64,000 bases of DNA, taken from assembly GCA_918807975.1 (NCBI GenBank), contig OU964919.1, positions 16,014,001 to 16,078,000 on the forward strand, given 5' to 3'. Below are positions 45,901 to 57,900 of the stretch, in pieces. The number at the start of each line of letters is the position of its first letter. The first letter of the stretch is position 1. This stretch comes from Aplidium turbinatum. Lineage: Eukaryota > Chordata > Ascidiacea > Aplousobranchia > Polyclinidae. Below the pieces are notes generated by a model, which was given only the letters and a program-made list of their open reading frames with translations, made no database searches and had not been told where the DNA came from. Made by a program: the position numbers and the translations under genes.

Positions 45901-48900
45901 GTAAGCTAGTCCATCTTACACAGGAGAACAACAAGCAGTGCATGTTGCAAATTTTTACTAATTTATCACTTATTTGAATGAAATACAAGGTAAGCTAGTC
46001 CATCTTACACAGGAGAACAACAAGCAGTGCATGTTGCAAATTTTTACTAATTTATCACTTATTTGAATGAAATACAAGGTAAGCTAGTCCATCTTACACA
46101 GGAGAGCAACAAGCAGTGCATGTTGCAAATTTTTACTAATTTATCACTTATTCTATTTTGGTCAAAATTAAGTCGCTACACATTTCTTGTTCCAAGACCA
46201 TAAGCAACTTCAACGCAGGGGTGTTGATTTCGCATTTTCAATATAAAACCTGTGCAATTTTAAGGTTTCATCATCCGTTTATGCCTTCTTTAGTAGATGA
46301 GACCTGGCGTGTGTCTCTGCTAGCCGGGTTTCTACTACAATAGTTTCACTATGAGGATACACAAAAAAAATCGCAATTTCAAACATGAAAATTAAACGAA
46401 ATCCTGGTCAACGTCCCCGACGAACCTTGATCGTGCAATCAGCCGAGCCACTGAACAGCTTGTCTCCATAAGCTGCCAGTGTAAGAACAATGTTGTCATG
46501 TCCTTCGAGCGTCTTCTGACACTTGTAGTTGGTCGCTGTATCCCAAACCTGGCAGAAATACATTTACCAATGATGATAAACAAATAGTTTTGAAAAAGAA
46601 ATTGGATTTATATCCATAATGTTTATAAATTCAAACATCATAAACTTTTATCAAAACTATGTAGCTTTGATGCAAAAATTGGGCATTTAAAGTAAAAACG
46701 TTCAAATGCTAAGGTGCAGTGAATCAAGAAGCAAAGATGCCACTTAGTTCTAGAGGCACATAATTCTACAGGCGATACGAAATCGCCTGTAGAATTATGT
46801 AAGAAGAAGGAAGTTATGTAAGAAGGAAGTTTTCTTAGAAAGGCACTAGATCTAAAGGTGAATGGGAAGAGGAAACGCGGTCATCCAAGAAGAACGTGGA
46901 AACAACAAGTGAAGGATGAATTTAAAAAAGTCGGACTGAAGGAGGAAGATGCAAGGGACAGGGTGAAATGGAGAAAAGGGATTAAAACAATTGCTTCGCG
47001 GAAACAATCGGCCACCCCCACTAGTGGGGAACAAACCGACGATGGATTATGATGATGATGATGATATTTTTATGAAATAGAAGAAAAAAAACGTCATTAG
47101 CATAACCATTTATTTTGGCAGAAATAACTTCTTACAAAAAAAACATTCAATAACAGCAGAATTATGAATTTCCATGTACATTGAAACTGGAAATGATGAA
47201 GCTGAACAAACATTTTCATGTAACGCTATATGCCAATTACAAAAGCAGCATAGACAACGCTATCGATGACATAACATGGTCGTAGGAAGTAAACTTGCCT
47301 TAATCTGCTTGTCTGATGAACCACTGAACAAGTAATCTCCATGGACGCAAAGGCACCACACCGGCCCAGTGTGTCCCACGAATGTGCCTTTGCACTTGAA
47401 GATCTGCTGAGGATCATAAGCTGAAAGGACAAGCGATCAAAAATAGTATCATCAAAAGCAAGATATGTAATTGAACCGTGGGTTAACTGGTTTGGAAAAG
47501 TACTGCGGCATAAATCGTAGTATGAATATTTATTTTTGTATTTCTGTTCAAGCATAGTTCATAATTGTGCTTTAATCCTCAGCTTTTTTATGATTTTCAG
47601 CGGAGTCAAAGCTTTTTTTCAGTATGGCTAACTTACAATTCGTGATGATGCGGTTGAATTACGAAGAAAGAAACTATTACAAAAACGACTGCACAAACTT
47701 TCCACAATGCACAAAAAATGATCGTCACGAAATCAGTCATAGAATTCCGCATTACTCCGCCCCAGTTTCATTTGGTAAACAAAAAGTTGATAAGCCGAAC
47801 AAGCAACTGAAAGCTAAGAAAAATTCCTTCTAACCTTTAATTAAATTAGTCATTGTTCATAAATCTGACATCAAGTGTCGTTAAGTTATAGCAAAAATCA
47901 CCAAACGACATCGATTTCTTTGGAGGCCAATGCATTATGCATCCAAGCAACCTCAGACGGGAAAAACCCAAATTAAGTTCTTGTTTCACTGGAGCGTGGA
48001 TGGAAATTGCTCATAAATCGCGTGGCGGTAAAGTAATGTCAGCTGACATCAAAATAAATACGATTAAAAGGGGAATTGAGCTGCTATTGCCAAGGACAGC
48101 AAATCAGATATTTTTTTACATTGATTCAACGTCTCAATGTAAAAACGTCTGGTTTGCTGTCTGGCAGTAACTGAAAGTACGCTCAACTTACAGCCGATGT
48201 TTCCCATGTGCAGCCTTGTATTGAGGTCTTGCAGCTGGCTGTTAATGACGGCAGTGTCCTGACGAAACTGCCTCAATTCGTCAACAAGCTTTGCTTGATT
48301 ATTTCCCAAAACATCTAAAGATGCATGTTGTTGTTTGAAAAGAAACAAATTGTATTTGCATTACTACACGTAGAACACACTGTTAAGAGAATTAAAGTTA
48401 GATACAATTTATGACAAATTCTGTACCATTGCAGAATGCAGTTGGTGAAATTACTTTTTAACTACACGCAAGCTACCATTGATTCTCTTCGTAAAAGACA
48501 ACATTGGATAAAACACAAAGTAACGCGGATGCGATTTGCATTGTATCAGTCTGCGCTGTGTTTTAAAGTTGTTGTACAGTCTACTCTACACCTTATGGCT
48601 TTTCAATCACCACATGATTATTAAGTCATCACATTAATCATCAAAATTCGGAAGCAATTCATAATTACAGCAGTCATAAACTGAAATTTGAAAGCAACGT
48701 GAACGTGTGACGTGAAACGAAAAAAAAGCATTTAACAGTAAACTGAACGTTAAATTGGTATGAAGGTGGGAAGTAGTTGGGACAGAAAGAAGTCTTTATG
48801 ACGCGACCGAATGCCGCGAACCAGAATAACGCAAGATGGTACTGACGCGAGGCTTGAGCTCTCATACCATTACCAGGTGCAATTAAATTATTCTTTTGGT

Positions 48901-51900
48901 TTTATTGTTTGATCATTTCTTGTGTTTATAAGTAGTTATTGTTAAAAAATGATTAGGACATTAAACATTACAAGACGGTCAAAATGAAATTGTAAAAGCG
49001 CTTGAAAGTGTTTGTGATAATAAACAACAGCGCATTGCTTCTGGTGGTTTTTGTTTAGAAGGGACAGTGCAGGATGTTCCATAAACAGCAAGTAAGCCTA
49101 ACGTTGAAAGGCCAAACATATATACTTTGATGTAAACAATTTAACAAGTGTATCAGTTCCGCTTATTTGTGATCATCGAAGGGGAAAATAATTACAATAT
49201 CGCAAGAGTCTAAAAACTGTGTACAAAACAGACAAAACTCGACAATATTAAGACACCGACAAGGGAGCAGTGACGCTGCACGTCATTTAGAAATTTATTT
49301 TTGCTATGCTAGCACTGCAACTGATGCCACTTAGCAGCGCAACCTCAATTACAGACACAAGAAACGACCATGTCTCGCGTCATTCAGGTTTTCGACATTG
49401 GGGTCGCGTCATAACGTCGTGCACCGGTTTAGGATGCCGAGGAGATTATCCAAAATTTACAGGTTCAATAGAATCAATACCGATCAAGAGAAATCCATTG
49501 ATGCACACGAACCATTAAGCATGGTATGAAAAATAAATTTACTCGCATCATAAACTCAAATAGTGCATTATACAAAACAGCTCCACATACTACAATATAA
49601 AGTCAAAGAATTTAATTTTGCTCATGGAGTGTAAGACTTTCTCTAGCAATAACGAATCCCATCAAATATATATTGACTATAAATGCGACAAAGAAAAACT
49701 TGCCAAGCTTCAGTTCGACGCTCTTTTCTAAATCGTCAACGCGTTCGGCTGTCTTTGACAACATGGATCTAAACCAGAAAAAACGAATTACTTATTTTAT
49801 TCGCGAACCTGATTACTCAAGTTGAGTAGAAGCAAAATATCTTCAATTGAGGTAATATTTTAATTTCTCAAAGATGATTGTAATCCGAACCAATTTGCTG
49901 CTCTGAATGTGACTGCTAATACTTGTCAGTACTAAATTCTAGAAATATTAAAAAAAAATTATAACTGATGAAGAATTTTAAATAATCCGTTTAGTTTGCT
50001 TAAAAAAGTTAAAAGAACTTACAGCAATTGGAAAAATCAGTAGCATAATGCAAGCTTGTTTGCTACAAAACAGACAAAGCTAAAACTAAGCTTAGATGGG
50101 AATTCGGCCTGCAATGCCGCCATTAAACTTAGCGAAAGAATTTAATGGTAACTGAACAACCAGGTTAATAAATTATTGCGAGAGAATACAACTTGCCAAG
50201 TCTGCAAACATTTTCCTCGGCAATTAAGCCCACACCCAGATTTTCACAAATGTTTGAATAAATTAACGGCAGCAAATGGTGTACATCTACACCAATTTAA
50301 ACGTACAATTAATATGAAAAAATCACAAGAGTTATGAGATTTTAATTATTGTGATAGGCAGCTACTTGTGGAGAAATTCAACTTTATTATGTGGTTATAA
50401 AATACTATCACTGTTTGAGTAAACGACGGTAACCAGTCAAACAAAGGTATCCTAAAAAACTAAGCATTCGGGTTGATGTTTTATGGCTTCTCATGACAAA
50501 GATAATGAAAGCTATAAATTTCAAGACGATTCATCTTAATTTCCCTCGGGTGCACACTGAGTGCACAGTTGTGATCAACTGATTCAGATTGCCAAGTGGT
50601 AAAAAGATTCAGAAAAACTAACTTTGTTGCAAATGCTTTAGTTCACATGCTGTTGACAATTGATTGAAACTTTGTGGTTGTACAGTAAGTACACCAGCCG
50701 TCAAGAGCATTTCCCGATGTTCTCAACACAAAGAAAAGTGGCCGAAATGATTCTAAGGCATTTTCCTGCCACCCAGCCCTATACATTAACGTGACATAAA
50801 TCTTGCAAACTTGTTGTAGTAATAAAAATAGGACATTTCAATTTAAAAATCAACAATTATAAATCACCTCAAAAAGCTGTTCTCTTCGTCCCTTTGTTTC
50901 ATAGCGACATGGAGGGTGCTGATGCGATCTTCTGTTGATTGAAGAAAATCCTTCACAAATTCATATTTGCATTCAGGCTGGTGCCTCGTGTGGCTTTCAC
51001 GATCACCAACGAAGGAGCAACTGCAAAGAAAGTTGCCCCAGTTCAAGTAATTTCACTGTTGAAATGAGATCGATGCTTAGATTTCCATTTTAACCTGATG
51101 ATTCGATAGTAGGAAAGTGTTTGGCAACCTTAAATATATTTAGTATAGTAGCATGACTATTGACCATTACGTTGGTATCACATGAGTCAGATTATGGGTC
51201 GAGCTTGACACACACTATGCAGTAAATGCTATGGTGATGCGGAATTGAATTGTTTTTCAAATGTAGCCCAACAACGAGATTGCGATAAATTTAAGAATTG
51301 AATTTTTTAAGTTCAAAGTTCAAATTTAAGTGGTTCAAGTTCTAAACCAAGATGGTGATTGAAAAATAAACTTTTGACAGAAATCGGTGCAAGAGGAAGT
51401 TAATGCGTTGTCAATGTAATTTCTTTCAGTTGCCATCTCCGCTTTACGCTATGAAATACATAAAACTGTTCCATCTTCATTTTTGTGTTTAGCAAAACAC
51501 TTTACATATAAACGATCAGCTCAAATTTGTTAATGCCGTAACTAATTTTCAACACTGTTCGACACATACAACGCAATAAACTTTAACACATATACAGACT
51601 ACCGTACCGAAATTAGCTTCCATCTACTACGGCAAAAACATTGCCGTTGCCAAAGCAACAAATCGTGGATTGCAGTGGCAATTACCGTATGCTTTTGCCG
51701 CTGTTTTTCATTAAATAGGATTGTTATTTGTTTTGTAACGAAAATTAGAGGTTTTAGTAAGTAGACCTAATCACTATATTTGATGTAACATATATAAAAC
51801 TTCAACATTATCGATGTACAAAATTACCCTTAAGCTTGCAAGTAAATACTCGTACAGTCTGAGATAGTGAGACGTACCCGTATTTGTGGTTGTGGCATTT

Positions 51901-54900
51901 AATGTTCTTGCAGACCTCAAGATGATCTTGTAGATGCATCCGAAGCATGATAGGACAGACGGGGTTGTTGGGACAAGTGGCAGGGGAGTATTGGCAACTC
52001 TCTTCATGCATTCTGTAAAAAACAGAACGATTAATTGTTAGAAAATAATATAGCACAGTGTGAGTATATATAGAGTTAATCCATCTATACAAAATATTCA
52101 AGATCGGAATGGCCCGTTTCGGTGAGTCCGATTCGGTGAGTTCCCTATTCGGTGAGAGCCCTATTCGGTGATTTTTTTTAAATTATTGGGTACCGTAGCC
52201 TAATTATCATTGCCGTTATAGGGTTAAGGTTACGAGTTAGGGGGTAAGGGATTAGTGGTTAGGGGTAGAGGTTAAGGGTGAGGGGTTAAGGGTGAGGGGT
52301 TACGGGTTAGGGTCTTATTTCAACCTTTAGCGACGTTAAAACGATGTAAAAGCGGCAATGATAATTAGGCTACGGTACCCGATAATTTTCAAAAAAAAAT
52401 TTCAAAAAAATCACCGAATAGGGCTCTCACCGAATCGGACTTACCTAAGTAATAGTAGCAGACCCATTCAAGATTGTACTTAATTAATTGTTTTACAAAA
52501 AAAACTTTGTTAAAATAAAAAACGCCAAAAAAAATACTATCTCATTTCACTTAATGAAGCGAATTATATAGACTGACATATATTATATAATATATATTAT
52601 AAGCTTCATTTAACATAAAAAAAATTCCGTACTTTCTTTCACTTAATTTCACAGTGAAAGGACACCCTGCTGGATTCACTTCATGTTCACCCGGTTTGTG
52701 TTGATTCAAGCGGCATCCATATCTACAGTGGATATACAAGGCACCAACCTGTTCGCTGACCGCAAGATTCGCTACAATCTAAGGAAAATTTAAGGTTTAA
52801 GAAATGTATTTACCTTTGAACTTAATTGAAGTGGTTTAGTGAAGTTTACTTTTCTCGACCTGACGCTTGGCCTTTAACTGACAAGCCGATAGAGAATTTG
52901 TTTATCTCAAATCATGTACAGTATAATATTTAGAAAAATGATATTTTCAAATAAGCAACGGTCCAGAGAAACTGAAGAATAAAATTAACAAAGATCAGAT
53001 CATAAAACTTCCAAACCATGAATCGGTGATACAGTAAATTCCTTTCTTTAATAATAATAATAACAACATTTATATAGCGCCACATCCACAGTCAAACTAT
53101 GCTCCTGGGCGCTGTACATGACAATGGTGATAATTAATACGGTAATTTCAGTCATAATGTTCATTGAAGTAGAACGTTTTCAAGCGAGTTTTGAATTCAT
53201 TTAAATTTCTTTAAGGTATTCTTTAAGGTATCTATAAGATTGTTGGTTGTAAAAACAGATTGTTGGTTGTTAAATCAATACGCTGAAAATGTGATCATAA
53301 AAGGAGTTTCACTTCATAGCTCATCATGTTTGCTAGGAATAACATTGTCATACAGGCGACATTTTCTTGTTGTCCACCGGGCAGGCTTCAACGGAAAGGG
53401 AACAAGTCTTGCAAAACGAATGACCACAAGACATTATGAACGGATTTTTGTAAACATGGAGACAAATTTTGCACAGAAGTTGGGTTGAAGGCGCTTCCAC
53501 GAAGACTAAAGGAGCCTGAAAATATGAATAATAAAAATTAGTTTTCACTCAAAGAAATACAAGTCAGAGAAACACCGGTGAACATTTTGAAACTGCTTTC
53601 ATATTTAACTGCACTTTAGAGCACATTCAATTTCCCAAAGTATTAACATTTTTCCCTTCGTTTGCCCTCGCTGACTATCTAGATCAGGGGTGTGCAACGT
53701 GCAGCCCGCGGGCCAAATGCGGCCCGCGAAGATGTTTTTTTTTTCTTTTTTTGTGTGCCAATTGCCAATTCTGAATTGTGTCCGGCACGCGCAACGTGTT
53801 TACAATTTAGTTTAGTCTGGTACGTGTAAACAATTCGTTATGGAGCGGATTATTGTCGATTTCACACCTTCTGTTAACCATTTTAGAAATCTTCTACCGG
53901 CCACCGCTAATCCATTGTATTTAATTATTTGTGGAAAGTAAAAATGTATGGTCACATAAAAGGCATTATGAACAATTTGCGACTTTGAAAAGCTCACGTA
54001 CAGACAGGAAATCTTTTTCACTTTCCAACTTTGAGAGACTATAGAATGCATCCTGAGAAGAAAACTGAGTTTGCAGACCAACTTGAAAACATTGTATGAA
54101 TTTTTGGCTCGTTTCAAGGACTTCAAATCTCATGAACATTTGTTTGGTATGTTCTCTTCGCCACTCAACGCAGACATTGACAAAGCACCATCAGATATAA
54201 CTTGAACCATGGCCACCTGTAGATGCGGCCTGATTTGTCACATTTTGCAGATTTTGATTACAGCTACTGCTAGTGGTTGACTGACATTTTTTGAGATGTT
54301 TTTACTTTTTGCGGTTTCCTAATGACAAAAAACTTTTTTGTTGCCTCGGGGAAGCAGTAGCAAATGAGAAAAAGTAAGTTGAAAAACGCAAAATCAGACT
54401 GTTATTCAAAATTAACAGTCTGACTAAAATCTACAAAATCAAATTGTCTTTCAACATGTGAGGATGTTAAAACCTATTGCGTCATCTGGGGAAAACACAA
54501 AGAAAGCGTAAAAGTCTAATTTTTAGAACAATTTATTTAAACGTTTGCCCAAAGTTAGAAAAACCTGAAAATTTATGCAAAATGTGACAAATCAGGCCGT
54601 ATCTTTAGGTGGCCATGCTTGAACTTATTGATCTTCAAGAGAAAAAAGGATTTGAAAGCAAAGTATTTAGAAATGAATCTTGGCGATTTTCACCGAAAAC
54701 ATCTCAACTAAGATGACTTTCCACATTTGAAAAAATCCATGGCTTCAAAAATGGCTCTTTTTGGCTCAACGTATTTGTGCGAATATTGTTTTCTAAAATG
54801 GGCGTCATGACATCACCCTATCGATCGGTTCTGACAGACGAACACTTGGAAAATGGACTTCGAATTGCGAGCACTTCCATTGAGCTAAATTTGGAAAAAT

Positions 54901-57900
54901 GCCGTTGGGAAAATTTCTCACTGAACTCGTTTAAAGACGGTGTCACAACTCACAATAAATCAGAATAACAGTTTTCTTCAGAAATTTATGCGTCTTAACT
55001 TATTATTTCTGAATGAAGATAGCCCTCCCTTTTTTTTTAGTCCCTAATAACGCCATAAGAATAACAAAAAAACTACTTTTTTGTGCCTGCAACTACTAGA
55101 CTAGAAATCATGTTAAATAAACGTGCGGCCCGCGGCTTCACCCAGTTATTTATATCTGGCCCTCCTGTAATAAAGGTTGCACACCCCTGTAGAATCTAGA
55201 TACATTTACACCATCAGTATTTTTGAATGAAAATTTTACCATTTGTTATGTAGTCTGGTCTTTCGTCTTCAATGGTTTTCCCCTTTTGAGATATTAAATT
55301 TACCCCTGTTTGAGAACCCTGGTAATAAATAGACCAACAAACTAAACTACATCAACTTACAGAAACTTTAACTTAAAAAAAAAGGATGATGCTCTACTTT
55401 TATTACCGACGTTTGGTCAGTCAGCACGACTGACTTTATAAAGGGGACTGAAACAGACAAACACAACCTGCTCAGCAACAAATGGCATACCACAAAAACA
55501 TACTGGCAAAATGGATAAAGTAGCAAGAATCAAAGCTTAAAAGAAAACAAAAAACGCAACAAGATTACCGCTCAGTTTAATTGATAACGCAGTGATGCCT
55601 AAAAACAGTCGGCTACTATCCGGCAGGGTAAATTTATCTATCTCTTCAAGGCCAACGTCAAGAAACGTAGAAATAATATGAGACAACACAGAAATGGAAT
55701 TAGCAATTACAACGATTGTAAAAGGGCTCTGAGCATAGGAAAAGGTGAAAGCAAAGTCATTTTTTATACACAGAGGGAAAGCTCTGTCCATTATTCTGGT
55801 TAAGAACACGTCGTAGTGCCTTTTGGATTAAGTATATACCAACTTTCTGTAAGCAATCTTTTAGTACAATCTATTTCAGTTTTAAGAATAGTAGCGTTGG
55901 TCCAAATAATTTTTTGGTCTAAAGTTAAAGAGTGTTTGCAAAGAGCGGATTTCTCCAGACATTGAAATTTAAAAGCTCTTTGGTGCTCATTGATTCTTGA
56001 TTTAAGATCACGTTTAGCCTGTGCACTGTACATTAAATCACAGTCATGACACGGAAATTGGTAGATCAGCCCAGAAACGTCACCATCTTTTATGAGGTCT
56101 TTAGCCGAGGGAAGATATTTATTATTTACCTATTGTCCAGGTTTCATCGCGACTTTTATTTCTATGACATCAAGGATACGCTGAATTTTGTCACAGCCCA
56201 TTTATGACAGATACCACTAGTAGCCTATAGTCACCAGAAGAACGTAAGTCATTTTATTTATCAAATGCCTGGTTAACAGTTTCACTCTGCTTTTGAAATA
56301 AAGGTGCAAAACCGATAAAAAAATGTGGTGAAAATCAAAAGTTTGCGATATGCTTTCTTACCGCATCTTCAATTGTAAGTGATGGAAAAGAATTTTGGGA
56401 TAAAGTAGACGACGATGAATTGGAAGCTCTTGAGCTTGAACGAAAATGTTGGAATGAATCCCTGTGACGTAAGTTACGAGGCAAGCTTTTGCGAGTGCCG
56501 CTGCTTCGTAACTGAACAAAAAAAGAAAAGAAATTAAAGCAAAGACTGCTTGTGGTAAAAGTTCAGGAAAAGCGAAATTTTGTCAAAACAATTTCGGTAG
56601 GAGACAGATCGCTGCAATGGGTAGTTTATGGATGCGATTAAATTTAAAAGTCATAAAGAAAAAGTGTGTTATCCAAAAAATCTCTAACAGCTAAATAAGC
56701 TGTGAAAACAATTAAGTAACTCATAAAATCGAGTTGTTTTGTTGTGGTTTTTGACTAGCAAGATCTTATATCACATTTTGATGCAAACTATTTTATTTAT
56801 CAATAGATGGAATAGAAGCTTAAGTAAAAAGCCTGTTCAGAACTTGAAACAGCGTTATTCCTTCAATTAAACTAGCGCTAGTCAAAGCCAAAAACACAAA
56901 TATATAGTTAAACAATATTATACATACAGTACTGCTAATACTACAAAAAGTGCTCAATGCCAAGCAGAGCAAATATAGTTATTACTTTCTAAAGCCTCTA
57001 CAACCTGTTTCACCCTACAAGGGGATCATCAGAAGGTTCTTATTCAAATAGAATCTGAAATAATTAACATAATCATATAATTACTAATTAGGGCATTTAG
57101 GACAAATATATAGTTATATGAGTGATGAATATAATACTAAATAGTTACTTACATCTTCTCTACTGTCACTAAACGACTTATAACTGGACATGGATGCGGT
57201 GCGTCGGTGTTCATACTCAACAGACTCTCCGTCATCTGTGACGAAAGTAGTTGTTTACAATAGGCTACTGAAATTGCAAACCATGCCAATGCACAATGTA
57301 ATGTATGCTAGGGTATCAAGACTGTGAATGATTCAACCCAGTGGATTTAGCAAATTAATCTTGCCTTCAAGCATACCAGAACAAGGCAAGGAGAAGTAGA
57401 CTTTGCTAAATTTTAGTGTCAATTTTGTGCTCCAATTCTCAACACTTTCTGGTGCAACGCCAAATCTAAATCTTGCTTAAAAGAGTATAATATGGTAAAA
57501 TATGATGGTGATAAAGAATTATGAATGTTGGTAGTTACATTATAATATGTGTATATTTCATCTAAAAATGTTGATCGCACACGCTGTGTCAGTGAACTTT
57601 TACTAACAACTTGTATTAGTAAGTGAAACTGCCAAAATTACTAATACAAAGTCATTCTTGGCCGACTAATGGTTGCACATCTAGCAATGGAATTCCACAG
57701 ACGACAAATGAAAAACCTGCAGCATTCGTATACAAGTCAATAGCAATTGAGTATCTTTTGTCGTTTAAAGAAAACGATTTGACATAACACAATCTTCAAA
57801 AAGTACAGTTGGTAGCACTGTAACTCACACTTTGACAGCGGGAATATCCAAGAAAAAATTCCAAAACTCATTTTACATATCTCTGGTTTTTCAAAACAAA

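Noticed and set aside
45734-45988. Treating the minus frame here as a standalone gene
   Set aside because: Only 45883-45767 matches WD40 repeat 3 and has splice sites; the extra residues are intron.
47299-47300. Sequencing error instead of a GC donor at TRAF7 intron 11
   Set aside because: A single T-to-C error is possible, but the context GCAAGT is the usual strong form of natural GC donors, and a second example occurs in intron 9.
53812-54126. 104-codon minus frame in TRAF7 intron 4 as a coding exon
   Set aside because: It overlaps the plus-strand transposase remnant of the hAT copy and shows no conserved protein.
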